Part shown: positions 24,529-34,217 of the stretch, piece after piece
Numbering within the stretch: position 1 is the first letter of the stretch
Layout of the letters: each line of letters starts with the position of its first letter
From: Candidatus Bathyarchaeota archaeon
GTDB lineage: Archaea > Thermoproteota > Bathyarchaeia > Bathyarchaeales > Bathyarchaeaceae
Assembly (NCBI GenBank): GCA_004376295.1
Contig: SOJZ01000001.1
Coordinates: 1-57,982, forward strand
Length of the DNA: 57,982 nt
Direction: 5' to 3'
Position numbers and translations under genes: made by a program
The notes under the pieces: model-generated
Seen by the model: the letters and a program-made list of their open reading frames with translations, nothing else
The model's database searches: none
Told to the model about the DNA's origin: nothing

Positions 24529-26346
24529 CTATGCGTCTTTAAACTGTTTCTTGTAGAGGCGATGATACATTCCTTTCTTTCTCATGAGTTCTGTATGGTT
24601 TCCTTCCTCTACGATTTTTCCTTCGTTGATAACTACGATGTTGTCTGCGTTCCTAACGGTGGAAAGTCTATGGGCAATAACGAGTGATGTTCTATTTTTG
24701 AGGAGAACTGCGAGTGCCTTCTTTATTTTTAGTTCGGTGTATGGATCAACGCTTGATGTTGCCTCATCTAGAATTAAGATTGGAGGATCGCCTAGAAGAG
24801 CTCTTGCAAAAGACACCAGCTGCCTTTGCCCAACGGAGAGTCTGACTCCCCTTTCACCAACTTCGGTCTCGTATCCTCGCGGAAGACTATTTATGAATTC
24901 GTGGATTCCAACAGTCTTTGCAACTTGTTTCACCTCGTCGTCGGATGCGTCGAATTTCCCATATTTTATGTTTTCCACGATTGTTCCGGAAAAGAGGAAA
25001 GGCTCCTGCAGGACAACCCCCATCTGTTTGTGAAGAGAATTCAAGGTTACTTCTTGAATGTCGTGGCCATCAACCGTTATGGTTCCTTTCTGAGGTTCAT
25101 AGAATCGGCTGAGAAGCTTCACAATCGTGCTCTTTCCAGCTCCTGTTGGGCCTACAAGGGCTAGTGTTTTTCCTGATTCAACGTGGATGTCTATATCTTC
25201 TAGTACGGGGCGAGCTGGATTGTACCCGAAAGTTATATGGTTAAAGACGATTTCTCCTTTTACGTGCGAAAGCTCAACTGCATCTGGGGCGTCCACAATT
25301 TCGGGTTTTGTATCAAGAGTGACGAATATTCTTTCTGCGGCAGCCATCGCTGACTGAACAGTGTTGTAGAATATTGTCAAATTCACTATCGGTCCGAAAA
25401 ACTTGGCTATGTAAAGGAGGAAGGCTATAATTATTCCCACAGTCATTCCTTCGCTCATAGTCAACATTCCACTGAACCACAAGACAGCACACGTTCCAAT
25501 AGCTCCAACTATTTGCACCGCTGGCATTAGAAGAGCAAAGAGCTTACCAGCTCGAACGTTAGCTTGAAGGTTTTCCACATTTGCTTGCCTAAAATCTTTC
25601 ATAGCATCTTGCTCTCTTGCAAAAGACTGGATTTCTCTCATACCTGAAATACTCTCCTCAAACCTACTTGTAACAACCGCTATTTTCTTCCGTGTGGCCC
25701 TGTAAGCCCTTCTAAGCCTAGACTGGAAAACAAACAGCAGTAATAAGAGAAGAGGTATAACCAAAAATGCGGCTAAGCTCAGAGGTACGCTCAGCCAAAG
25801 CATTATCGCTACGATGCCTATAAGGGTAAAAACGTCACTGATCAAGGTAACAACTCCTTGAACAAATACTTCGCTCAAAGTGTCTGTGTCATTGGTAACC
25901 CGTGAGATTAGTTCACCAGCTTCAGATCGATCGTAGAAACTGAATGAAAGCTCCTGAAGATGAGAAAACAATTGAGTTCTCATTTCGTTCACCATGTTTT
26001 GTCCCATCCAAGACATCTGATATGTCCGCTGATAGTTAGAGACCCAATTGACGAGATAGATGCCAACTAGAATTACAGATATGAATGTTAGTCCGGCAAG
26101 GTCGCCGTTTGCCATGTAGCTGTCAATGGCAACTTGAAGGAGATAAGGAGACAAAAGCCCCGTTAGAGAGACAGCAACCACGGCGGCTACTGTAATTATG
26201 AATCTCCGCTTATACTTCAGTAGGTAGCTGAAGAGCCTCGTCATTAGCACCCTGTCTGAAATCTTTCTTGTGTACCTTTCTTTTTCGTAATCCAACCCAA
26301 ATCTAGGCCTACGCCTAGGTCCATGCCCCATATGGTATCCTGTCAT
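24529..26346 (-). CDS. ABC exporter, transmembrane plus ATPase, subunit B
   Basis: 605 residues. Six transmembrane helices (about residues 50-330) of the type I exporter fold precede an ATPase domain with Walker A GPTGAGKST, signature LSVGQRQL (second Gly replaced by Val), Walker B ILILDEATSSVD with the catalytic Glu, and the H-loop IAHRLS. It overlaps the next subunit gene by 4 bp. It should pair with the protein encoded at 26343-28196 as a heterodimeric multidrug- or lipid-type exporter in the cell membrane. Confidence 0.93.
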   Translation of the reverse strand: MTGYHMGHGPRRRPRFGLDYEKERYTRKISDRVLMTRLFSYLLKYKRRFIITVAAVVAVSLTGLLSPYLLQVAIDSYMANGDLAGLTFISVILVGIYLVNWVSNYQRTYQMSWMGQNMVNEMRTQLFSHLQELSFSFYDRSEAGELISRVTNDTDTLSEVFVQGVVTLISDVFTLIGIVAIMLWLSVPLSLAAFLVIPLLLLLLFVFQSRLRRAYRATRKKIAVVTSRFEESISGMREIQSFAREQDAMKDFRQANVENLQANVRAGKLFALLMPAVQIVGAIGTCAVLWFSGMLTMSEGMTVGIIIAFLLYIAKFFGPIVNLTIFYNTVQSAMAAAERIFVTLDTKPEIVDAPDAVELSHVKGEIVFNHITFGYNPARPVLEDIDIHVESGKTLALVGPTGAGKSTIVKLLSRFYEPQKGTITVDGHDIQEVTLNSLHKQMGVVLQEPFLFSGTIVENIKYGKFDASDDEVKQVAKTVGIHEFINSLPRGYETEVGERGVRLSVGQRQLVSFARALLGDPPILILDEATSSVDPYTELKIKKALAVLLKNRTSLVIAHRLSTVRNADNIVVINEGKIVEEGNHTELMRKKGMYHRLYKKQFKDA

Positions 26347-28196
26347 TGCTTGGTTTCCTCCTGTTTCGAGGATGGATGCTCAGACAAGGCTTCAACAACT
26401 GGCTTCTGCGTTTCATACAGAGTCTGATAAATCTGATAATAGACGCCCTTCCTCACCATAAGAGCCTCGTGGGTGCCCTCTTCCACAATCTTTCCTTTTT
26501 CGAGAACAATGATTTTATCCGCGTTTCTGATTGTTGAAACTCGCTGAGTAATTACAAAAGCAGTTCTGTTCTTAAGCAAGGCTTGCAAAGCCTGCTGAAT
26601 CTCATATTCAGTTTCCACATCAACGCTTGAAGTTGAATCGTCTAAAATGAGTATCCTTGGATTCGTCAACAGAGCCCTTGCTATAGCTATTCTTTGTCGT
26701 TGACCACCCGAAAGCGTTACTCCTCTCTCCCCAACCTTCGAGTCATAGCCGCGGATCAAAGTTGAAATGAACTCGTGAGCTCTTGCAGCCTTTGCTGCCG
26801 CAACTATTTCGTCCATTCTGGCTTCTGGTCTACCATAGGCTATGTTCTCCCTTATTGTCATGGAAAAAAGGAATGTTTCCTGTGCAACTATGCCTACTTG
26901 TTCTCGAAGAGACTTGAGCTTAACATCTCTAACATGGTATCCGTCGACCGTGATTTTTCCTGAGGATACATCATAAAAACGGGGGATAAGACGGATAATA
27001 GTGCTTTTTCCGGAACCTGTTGCTCCCAAGAGGGCTACGGTTTCTCCAGGCTTTGCTTCAAAGGTTATGTTCTCTAAAATAGGTCTACCTTTTTCATAGC
27101 TAAAAGATACGTTGTCAAACCTCACGTGCCCCTTCAATTCGGGCAGCGTCAAAGCGTCTGGTTTCTCTTTTATCTCCGTCTCCGCATCTACAACCTTGAA
27201 GATTCTGTTGCCGGCGGCCATGGTTAGGTGATAACCTGAAATGAACATACCAAAGAAACGCATAGGCATAACCAGCATCGCTAGATATGCGTTAAACGCA
27301 ACTAAGGCCCCAATAGTCAATGTCCCCATGATCACTTCGAATCCTCCACGCCAAAAGATTATAATTATGCCTAATCCGATGAGAAAACCTACGAGAGGTA
27401 TGTAGAACGCCCTAATCCTGGCTGAGGCTAACGCTGTTTGAAAGTACCTGTCATTCTTAGACACAAACTTGTTTCTTTGAAAGTCTTCTTGTGCAAACGC
27501 TCTTACAACTCTGATTCCTGCAATGGCTTCGTGTAAGACGGAGGTTAAGCTACCGTATTGCTCACGCATCTGTGTAAAGAGTGGCCGTATCTTTTTCCCA
27601 AATGAATAGAAAGTGGCAAATATACAAGGCATTATGGGCAAAAGGAAGATGGTGAGCGTATTGTGGATGGAAAACATTGTGTACAAGGTTACAGAGAGAA
27701 GAATGATGGATTTCATGAGAAAAGTTAGTTGGAAACCTAAAAACCTACGTATTCTATCCATGTCAGTCGTCACTTTCGACAAAAGCTGACCTGTGTGCGT
27801 TTTATCGTAAAACGCAAAGCTCTGGTTTTGCAGAGAAGCAAACACATCGTTCCTGATGTCATAAATCACTTTCTGAGAGAAGTAAGCGTTCGCATAACGC
27901 TGAACGAAAGAAAACAAGCCAACTACTACTGTGAGACCTATTATTTCCAACATTAAAATAAAAAGTACACTTTTGCCTAATTCAACATCTAATTTGCCCT
28001 CGGCAAGAGGAACAATAACGTTGTCAATCGCTGCTCGGGTTACAAGAGGAATCTGCACACTCACAATTGTGCTGATAAGCATGCAAACTACACTGACTAG
28101 GAAAAGCGACCAATTCTTTGAGATATACCGACAGATACGTGTAAAAGTGCCCATTCGTACAGACGCCTTTTTTGCGTTATAGTTCTTTACAGTCAT
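26343..28196 (-). CDS. ABC exporter, transmembrane plus ATPase, subunit A
   Basis: 617 residues. Six N-terminal helices, then Walker A GATGSGKST, intact signature LSGGQRQR, Walker B ILILDDSTSSVD in which the catalytic Glu is Asp, and an H-loop with Gln instead of His (ITQRVS). Together with subunit B this gives one degenerate and one active site, the pattern of heterodimeric exporters such as TM287/288. First gene of the pair. Confidence 0.93.
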   Translation of the reverse strand: MTVKNYNAKKASVRMGTFTRICRYISKNWSLFLVSVVCMLISTIVSVQIPLVTRAAIDNVIVPLAEGKLDVELGKSVLFILMLEIIGLTVVVGLFSFVQRYANAYFSQKVIYDIRNDVFASLQNQSFAFYDKTHTGQLLSKVTTDMDRIRRFLGFQLTFLMKSIILLSVTLYTMFSIHNTLTIFLLPIMPCIFATFYSFGKKIRPLFTQMREQYGSLTSVLHEAIAGIRVVRAFAQEDFQRNKFVSKNDRYFQTALASARIRAFYIPLVGFLIGLGIIIIFWRGGFEVIMGTLTIGALVAFNAYLAMLVMPMRFFGMFISGYHLTMAAGNRIFKVVDAETEIKEKPDALTLPELKGHVRFDNVSFSYEKGRPILENITFEAKPGETVALLGATGSGKSTIIRLIPRFYDVSSGKITVDGYHVRDVKLKSLREQVGIVAQETFLFSMTIRENIAYGRPEARMDEIVAAAKAARAHEFISTLIRGYDSKVGERGVTLSGGQRQRIAIARALLTNPRILILDDSTSSVDVETEYEIQQALQALLKNRTAFVITQRVSTIRNADKIIVLEKGKIVEEGTHEALMVRKGVYYQIYQTLYETQKPVVEALSEHPSSKQEETKQ

Positions 28197-28306
28197 GTTT
28201 CTTTAATGTTTCACTATATTGCGTATTTCTGGACTTAATGATAGTGGGATTGATTAGAACTTTTTGAAGTATGCTCCATATGCTTTCTACCGGTAAATTT
28301 GTGCGG

Positions 28307-28327
28307 AAACCCCACCCCCGCACTTTT
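28307..28327 (+). repeat. Imperfect copy of the tRNA-Leu 3' end
   Basis: 21 nt match the tRNA-Leu 3' end plus the following CTTTT (22751-22772) with one substitution and one missing C. The same segment also forms a GTGCGG/CCGCAC hairpin (28301-28306/28318-28323), so chance is possible. If real, it marks the far edge of a 5.5-kb insertion. Confidence 0.4.
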
Positions 28328-28365
28328 GAATTAGAGTTAAGTATAAAATCACTCAAGTTGCAATT

Positions 28366-29136
28366 GTGAAGGGACGTCGCGGTCTTATGAGGAAATACAA
28401 GAAACCAGCTAAACTAAGGGGCTGGGACTTCTCTCAAGTCAGAGTAGTTGAAGAAGGGCCCAGAATAAACTACTCGAAAGTTGTGGAATCTCATCTAGGA
28501 AGAAACAAAACGCTTCTAGATGTGGGTACTGGGGGAGGAGAAAGACTCGAAGCATTTGCACCCAAGGTGAGAGAAGCTATAGGAATAGATATTGACCGAA
28601 AAATGATCAAGACTGCAGCAGAGAACTTAGGCAAAAGCAGTTTACGTAACGTACATTTGATATTATGCGATTCGAAAAAGATGCCAATCGCTGGAGCCTA
28701 CATCGACATGGTTATAGACAGACACGCTCCTTTCAACGCCAAAGAAGTGTCCCGGCTACTCAAATCTGGCGGGACTTTTATCACTCAGCAGGTTTCAGAA
28801 GGAGACAAATGCAACTTCAAGGAGGTCTTCCAAAGAGGACAGTCATATGGGGAGAAGTCGGGTACATTGAAAAAAAGATACCTAATAGAGCTACGAGAAG
28901 TGGGCATACGAATCATCGAAGAACGAACAGTCAACACCACTGAATACTACGAATCTATAGATGATGTGATCTTTCTTCTCGCAAATACACCCATAATTCC
29001 CGATTTCGACTTTGAGAAAGAACGAGATAAACTAGAAAAAATAGAAGAAAAATTCAAAACTAACAAAGGTATAAGAACAAATTCTGAGAGGTTTCTGATA
29101 GTAGGAAGCAAAAGTATCGATATTTCTGTCCCATAA
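28366..29136 (+). CDS. Class I SAM-dependent methyltransferase
   Basis: 256 residues from a GTG; the ATG at 28387 is an alternative. Motif I LLDVGTGGGERL, the acidic end of strand 2 (IGIDID) and motif IV-like YIDMVIDRH are present; the post-motif region matches the methyltransferase type 11 fold. The substrate is unknown. A single-gene unit downstream of the exporter pair, divergent from it. Confidence 0.85.
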   Translation: MKGRRGLMRKYKKPAKLRGWDFSQVRVVEEGPRINYSKVVESHLGRNKTLLDVGTGGGERLEAFAPKVREAIGIDIDRKMIKTAAENLGKSSLRNVHLILCDSKKMPIAGAYIDMVIDRHAPFNAKEVSRLLKSGGTFITQQVSEGDKCNFKEVFQRGQSYGEKSGTLKKRYLIELREVGIRIIEERTVNTTEYYESIDDVIFLLANTPIIPDFDFEKERDKLEKIEEKFKTNKGIRTNSERFLIVGSKSIDISVP

Positions 29137-29315
29137 TTCTTGGGCTTGAACCCGCGCCTTTAATGGTCACTAGTCGATGCGTGGAATTTAAACGTAGTTT
29201 TAAACGTAACCCCTCGCACCTTGGAATGAACCACTTTATTTCGGTTTTTCAGAAATAAAACAATTTAAATTTCCATTTCAGCCTTAGTAGTGAGCAATGA
29301 CTTGAGGTGGTATAA

Positions 29316-29564
29316 TTGGACGATTTGTTGAACATCTACATACTGAACTTGCTGATTACGCTGGCCATGTTCGTCATCCTAGTGTTTCGGGCATGGATAG
29401 AACTGAAAAACTACAAGCTTATGTGGAAGGAGATAGAGTGGAGAAGAACCTATGAAGTGGTGGGCAACGTGTTAAGAGCGGAAAAGGACCTGTTCACAGG
29501 GGTTGAGGGCGGAAAGGAATTGTACGACATCCTTTGTGAAATGTTCATGGCGACGAAAAGCTAG
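29316..29564 (+). CDS. Small membrane protein
   Basis: 82 residues from a TTG preceded by GAGGTGGT at a good distance. One transmembrane helix (about 6-24), then a charged helical tail containing EIEWRRTYEVVG. No known family. Convergent with tiaS. Confidence 0.5.
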   Translation: MDDLLNIYILNLLITLAMFVILVFRAWIELKNYKLMWKEIEWRRTYEVVGNVLRAEKDLFTGVEGGKELYDILCEMFMATKS

Positions 29565-29582
29565 CAGGTTTCAGATTAACGC

Positions 29583-30902
29583 TTAAGGAAAATGCCAGTT
29601 CACAATCATTTTCTTCGGTGCATTAGCTTTTTCTCGCCCATATCGAAGCATGGGTTTTGTTAGATGTCTCTGAGACCGTTGGGAAGTGATGTAAAGTCCT
29701 TTTTTTAGAACCCGCTTATTTTTGACAGTCACCTTCTTCAGTTTAGAGGAGCGAAAGCCACATTTATCGCATCTAAACCCTTTTTCTTTACCCATAGACT
29801 TCATCCGCTTGCTACAGTGAGGACACTTTGGGTTAAAGAAAGAGATTTTGGGAGCAAGCTTTAGAATTCGTATCTTTTCAAGGTTTATTGTGACTGGATG
29901 CTTTGATGAGACTGGGCGAACACCACCATAAGCTTCGATGAGGTCTCCAGCAATTAGCTTTTTAGCAACCTTTCGAAGAGCCCCCGTCGGTTCATATGCC
30001 GCGCAATCAACCTTTCCGTTTCCATCTTTTATTGTAAAAATGACATGCCCCCCAAGGATAACTTCAGGCTCTTTAGCCAAGTCTCCTTGAACAATTACTG
30101 GATTAAACGGCTGTATTTCGCTGATTGAATTAATTCGTCGTAGGTGAGCGTCGGTTCCATGGTTAGTGCGAAAAATCACCCACCTCTCAATTGGTTCCTG
30201 TGAGTGAACTATCTCATGGGCTTGTTTAACGGCTTTTGGATTCTCCCCTCGGATACCGTAGAGAATCGGGTCTGGGCCTCTTGGTGTTATGAGGATTCGA
30301 TCGGTTTCTGGGTCTACGTTGTTGAAAGTGAGAGATAAGGTTTTCTCGTTCATTTCCCTGATGGACGAGGCTTGTATTCTTCGGGGTGTGCCGCGATTTT
30401 TCGGGGTTCGATACGTTATGACTTCGTACGTGTGATCTTTTTCCAGCGTTTCTCCGATTGCGGCTAATCCTCCGATGATGCCGCGTCCATTCTTAAAACC
30501 CACGGCTTCTGCTCCAAACATTTTGACGAGTTTCAAGGCTTCCTTCATTTTCACAATGCCCTGTATCGTCCTTTTAGCGAAAGTTCTAAGCTCGTCTGGT
30601 ATGTTGTTAAAAAAGAAAACAACTCCGGGGTCAGTACCATTGTAGCTTAGATCCGCGTTTTTTTCAACTGTGTCAATTGTGGTTTCCATGATTTCTTCTA
30701 CGAGTTCTTCGTTGCATCGGATTCGTAGGCAGAGGGCGCCGTTTCCTCGTGTTTTCCATGGAACGTTTGGGTTGAGTCGGATGAGGTTGGGGTAGTCGGT
30801 GAAGGAGGCGCCTATCTGATGTAGTTTCACGACGAGAAGCGCGGCTACATAGGTGGTGCAACCCATTTTCGGCGAATCCGTGTCGTCGAACCCTATGTGC
30901 AT
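29583..30902 (-). CDS. tiaS: tRNA(Ile2) 2-agmatinylcytidine synthetase
   Basis: About 439 residues from the ATG at 30902. The N-terminus MHIGFDDTDSPKMGCTTY is the TiaS signature with catalytic Asp residues; an OB-fold (VIVQGDLAKEPEVILGGHVI) and a C-terminal zinc ribbon (CPHCSKRM...CDKCGFRS) complete the normal architecture. The enzyme adds agmatine to C34 of tRNA-Ile2(CAU) so that it reads AUA. No tRNA-Ile2 is in the window; the CAU tRNA here is elongator Met. Confidence 0.95.
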   Translation of the reverse strand: MHIGFDDTDSPKMGCTTYVAALLVVKLHQIGASFTDYPNLIRLNPNVPWKTRGNGALCLRIRCNEELVEEIMETTIDTVEKNADLSYNGTDPGVVFFFNNIPDELRTFAKRTIQGIVKMKEALKLVKMFGAEAVGFKNGRGIIGGLAAIGETLEKDHTYEVITYRTPKNRGTPRRIQASSIREMNEKTLSLTFNNVDPETDRILITPRGPDPILYGIRGENPKAVKQAHEIVHSQEPIERWVIFRTNHGTDAHLRRINSISEIQPFNPVIVQGDLAKEPEVILGGHVIFTIKDGNGKVDCAAYEPTGALRKVAKKLIAGDLIEAYGGVRPVSSKHPVTINLEKIRILKLAPKISFFNPKCPHCSKRMKSMGKEKGFRCDKCGFRSSKLKKVTVKNKRVLKKGLYITSQRSQRHLTKPMLRYGREKANAPKKMIVNWHFP

Positions 30903-31027
30903 CGTAATCATTGATTTCAACTCAGCATTTACCCTGAAAGAACAATGAGTAATAAGAACTTTAAGCTATGAAAAACCGTTTCTTCGGTCGATTAAGCATA
31001 AAGGAAAAAAGGAAGATGGTGGTGAAA

Positions 31028-31267
31028 CTACGATTTTTCTTCAATCACAATCATCGTCAAGGTAGATCGAACCTTGTCTAGTCGGCGCACGTGCCACGTC
31101 ACCGTCTCTTTGAGTTTATCCATCGTATCAGCTGTAATCTTTGCTACGACGTCGTAGACGCCGTAGACCGCGTTGGCTTCTACTACGCCTTTGACTTTTC
31201 TGAGCGATTTAAGAACCTCGGTTTCCGAGCCTATCTCAGCGTTTATCAACACGAAAGCGGTTGGCAT
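31028..31267 (-). CDS. Lrp/AsnC ligand-binding domain protein
   Basis: 79 residues, a stand-alone RAM domain: TAFVLINAEIGSETEVLKSL, GVVEANAVYGVYDVVAKI and a C-terminal strand. No DNA-binding domain. Such proteins form dimers or decamers and bind amino acids, possibly modulating full-length Lrp regulators. Confidence 0.88.
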   Translation of the reverse strand: MPTAFVLINAEIGSETEVLKSLRKVKGVVEANAVYGVYDVVAKITADTMDKLKETVTWHVRRLDKVRSTLTMIVIEEKS

Positions 31268-31360
31268 ATTTAATCCTCCATGGCTTTATGATTAGTTTAT
31301 GCCCTAAAATATTTTTGCTTACAAAATGGTTATTTCCTTTAGCAAACTATAGAGAAAGTT

Positions 31361-32920
31361 GTGGCAAGGGATATGATAAATGATAGGATGATAACGAACA
31401 GGGAGATGCGCGCCTTGGAACTGAACTCCGAGTATTTTGGAATTTCAATGCTACAACTGATGGAAAACGCTGGACAAAGCATCACCGCTGAAATAGCCTC
31501 TCGGTTCAAACCCGACAAGACAAGAGTCGCCATTTTCTGCGGTTCAGGCGGAAACGGAGGAGACGGCTTTGTTGCGGCACGTCACCTCGCATGCTTAGGT
31601 TTCAAAGTGGACGTAATTCTCGCCGGGAAATCTGAGGATATTATGAATGATGAGGCGCGGAGAAATTGGCTTGCACTACAAGCACTAAAGGATATAATCG
31701 CTTTACATGAAGTTTATGATTCTTCACTTGTCCCAAGCGTGAAAGCTGACGTTGTGGTGGATGCTTTGCTTGGAATAGGTTTGAAAGGGGCTTTGCGCCC
31801 ACCTCTCTTACGGTTAGTAAAAAAAATCAACGAAATGAAGGCATTCCATCTTTCCGTAGACGTGCCCACTGGACTAGACTCGGATTCTGGCAACGTCTTT
31901 GACGAAGCCATTAGAGCTGACTTAACGGTTACGTTTCATAGAGTGAAACCCGGTTTGACGAAGGCAAAGGCGAAAAAATACGTAGGAGAGCTGCTTGTCA
32001 GAGGCATAGGTTTACCCCACGAGTTTGAACAGTTCGCGGGTCCTGGCGACGTTTCGATACTGACTAAGCCCCGTCTCGCCGAGGCTCATAAAGGTGATTT
32101 TGGCAGGCTCTTAGTGGTGGGTGGAAGCGAGGTATTTTCAGGTGCGCCCGCCCTCGTGGCTCTGGCAGCCCTTCGCACAGGAGTGGACTTAACTTACATC
32201 GCAACTCCGCAAAAAACAGCCCACACGATTTCGTCGATGTCTCCTGACTTGATTACGGTGAAGTTGGAAGGTGAACATCTTAACCCTCGCAATGCGTCGG
32301 TCATCAAACGGTATATGGAGATGTCGACTGCAGTTGTCATGGGACCAGGTTTGGGGCTTCACAATGAAACCAGAGATGCTGTGATGAAGATTTTGGAAAT
32401 GATGGAGGAAGAGAAAGCTCCGCTGTTGCTAGATGCTGATGGGCTTAAGGCTTTTGCTGAGTCTAAGCGAAAGGTAGGTTTGCCTCTTGTTTTGACGCCC
32501 CACGCGGGAGAATATCAGTTGTTGACCGGTAAACAACCGTCAAGGGACTTGGAGAAACGAGTTGAGGAGGTGCGGAAAACCGCACGGAAGCTAGGCGCTG
32601 TGGTCTTGTTAAAAGGTCCTGTGGATGTGATTTCAGACGGAAAACGAGTTAAGCTAAACTTTACGGGAAACCCGGGAATGACGGTGGGCGGAACCGGCGA
32701 TGTTCTGTCCGGAATCGTTGGAGCGTTCCTGGCGCAGCAGGTTGACCCATTTGAGGCTACGGTGGCCGGAGCGTTCATCAATGGAGCGGCCGGAGACTTT
32801 GTGCAGAGTGAGAAGGGTGATCACATGGTTCCCACGGACATTATAGACTGGATTCCACGTGTTATGAAGAATCCTATGTCCCACATAAAGGTGCGAAAAA
32901 GTGTCCAAAAAGGGCGTTAA
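31361..32920 (+). CDS. nnr: Bifunctional NAD(P)H-hydrate epimerase/dehydratase
   Basis: 519 residues in the longest reading; the ATG at 31388 (MITNREMRALE) is the start closest to homologues. The N-terminal YjeF domain has CGSGGNGGDGF and the C-terminal kinase-like dehydratase has GGSEVFSGAP, LTPHAGEY and NPGMTVGGTGDVLSG. It repairs hydrated NAD(P)H; both activities are in one chain, as usual in archaea. It overlaps tsr3 by 20 bp. Confidence 0.95.
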   Translation: MARDMINDRMITNREMRALELNSEYFGISMLQLMENAGQSITAEIASRFKPDKTRVAIFCGSGGNGGDGFVAARHLACLGFKVDVILAGKSEDIMNDEARRNWLALQALKDIIALHEVYDSSLVPSVKADVVVDALLGIGLKGALRPPLLRLVKKINEMKAFHLSVDVPTGLDSDSGNVFDEAIRADLTVTFHRVKPGLTKAKAKKYVGELLVRGIGLPHEFEQFAGPGDVSILTKPRLAEAHKGDFGRLLVVGGSEVFSGAPALVALAALRTGVDLTYIATPQKTAHTISSMSPDLITVKLEGEHLNPRNASVIKRYMEMSTAVVMGPGLGLHNETRDAVMKILEMMEEEKAPLLLDADGLKAFAESKRKVGLPLVLTPHAGEYQLLTGKQPSRDLEKRVEEVRKTARKLGAVVLLKGPVDVISDGKRVKLNFTGNPGMTVGGTGDVLSGIVGAFLAQQVDPFEATVAGAFINGAAGDFVQSEKGDHMVPTDIIDWIPRVMKNPMSHIKVRKSVQKGR

Positions 32921-33437
32921 GATATGCGTCTATCATGCGGGGCAGTGTGATCCAAAGAAATGTTCGACTTTGAAGTTGAAGCGTCACAATCTGGTTAGGG
33001 TTGTGCGTCAAGTGGGCCGACTGCCCCGTGGGGCTGTTATCTTAAATCCCTTCTCTGAGAGAGCTTTTTCTCCAGCTGATGGCGAGAGAATGGAAAGGAA
33101 GGGTTTGGCTGGTATAGACTGCAGTTGGGTGTATGCAAATGACGTGCTTAAACTTTTTACGCGTGGGGTTTCACGTTGTCTGCCATACTTGGTTGCGGCG
33201 AATCCGGTGAACTATGGTGTGCCCACTAAGCTTAGCACGGTGGAGGCTTTATCCGCAGCCTTGTACATCGTTGGTTATGAACGGAAGGCTGAGCGGTTGC
33301 TTTCCATTTTTAAATGGGGACTAGGCTTCATAACGTTGAATCAGGAGCTTTTAGAGAGTTACGCTGAAGCAAAGGATAGCGGCGAAATAGTGAAGTTGCA
33401 GAAACAGATCATGTCTCAACGACATGCGTATGGATAA
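32901..33437 (+). CDS. tsr3: rRNA aminocarboxypropyltransferase Tsr3
   Basis: 178 residues. CVYHAGQCDPKKCS at the N-terminus, ILNPFSERAFSPAD, GIDCSW and LVAANPVNYG are the conserved Tsr3 segments that bind SAM. The enzyme transfers the 3-amino-3-carboxypropyl group of SAM to the hypermodified uridine of small-subunit rRNA. Translationally coupled to nnr. Confidence 0.95.
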   Translation: MSKKGVKICVYHAGQCDPKKCSTLKLKRHNLVRVVRQVGRLPRGAVILNPFSERAFSPADGERMERKGLAGIDCSWVYANDVLKLFTRGVSRCLPYLVAANPVNYGVPTKLSTVEALSAALYIVGYERKAERLLSIFKWGLGFITLNQELLESYAEAKDSGEIVKLQKQIMSQRHAYG

Positions 33438-33440
33438 TAA

Positions 33441-34217
33441 TTATAGCTTTCCCTTCACTTGGATGGTATGGAGGGCCCAGAAATAGGTTAAACCTCCTAC
33501 GATTGTGAAAGGAATACTTGTCAGCAGGATGTTCACCATAAACCATGGTTGGATTGGGTCTCCTACAAAGGTGTATTGGCGCATGGCTTCAGCAGCAAGA
33601 CTGAGAGGGTTATGTGACACGATGCTAACTAGGAAAGGCGGCAGGTATTGTCTAACTACATCGATCGGATAGAATACTGTGCTCAAGGTTAGCAATACGA
33701 CTTGTACGATTTGTTGGTAGGCGAAGTAGAATTCTGCGTGGGTTGACGCTAACGCTGCAAGTGCAGCTGCTATGCCTGCTAGTCCCATGGCGAGGACGAA
33801 GAAAAATGGGAGGAGAACGAGAGTGTTCCATATGGCGTGTGCTGGAAGAACGAGAAGCGCGATCAGCAAGAGGGAGCTTGAGTACACTAGAGCGGCAAGT
33901 CCTCCAGCAAGCAGGTAGGCAATAACGACTCCCTTGGTGCTGATAGGTAAGGATAGGTAGTATTGGATTACCCCTTCGCGGATAGCTAACCATATTCGTC
34001 TTCCCGTGTCTAAGGCGGCTACGAAGAGGCCCATAACGACAACCGCGGGAACAAAGAATTGGAAGTAGTTAAAATCCATTAATCTATGATAGACTAAGGC
34101 GACAACAAGCATGTCTGAGAGATTTAAGCTCAGGAGAACCGCCATAAGCCACTTTGTTCTGAAGAAATAGGAGAAATCGTTGCCAGCCAACTGCAATATT
34201 CGCAGCAGCTCTGTCAT
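33441..34217 (-). CDS. ABC-2 type permease
   Basis: 258 residues with six hydrophobic segments in the arrangement of ABC-2 permeases (short amphipathic N-terminus, SHNPLSLAAEAMRQY loop near the C-terminus). Stop-start overlap of 4 bp with the upstream permease gene. It forms a heterodimeric channel with the protein at 34214-34975, driven by the ATPase at 34968-35927. Substrate unknown. Confidence 0.88.
   Translation of the reverse strand: MTELLRILQLAGNDFSYFFRTKWLMAVLLSLNLSDMLVVALVYHRLMDFNYFQFFVPAVVVMGLFVAALDTGRRIWLAIREGVIQYYLSLPISTKGVVIAYLLAGGLAALVYSSSLLLIALLVLPAHAIWNTLVLLPFFFVLAMGLAGIAAALAALASTHAEFYFAYQQIVQVVLLTLSTVFYPIDVVRQYLPPFLVSIVSHNPLSLAAEAMRQYTFVGDPIQPWFMVNILLTSIPFTIVGGLTYFWALHTIQVKGKL

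Noticed and set aside
29143-29225. T-arm-like GGGTTCAAGCCC on the minus strand, possibly a degenerate tRNA
   Set aside because: No acceptor or anticodon stem can be formed around it.
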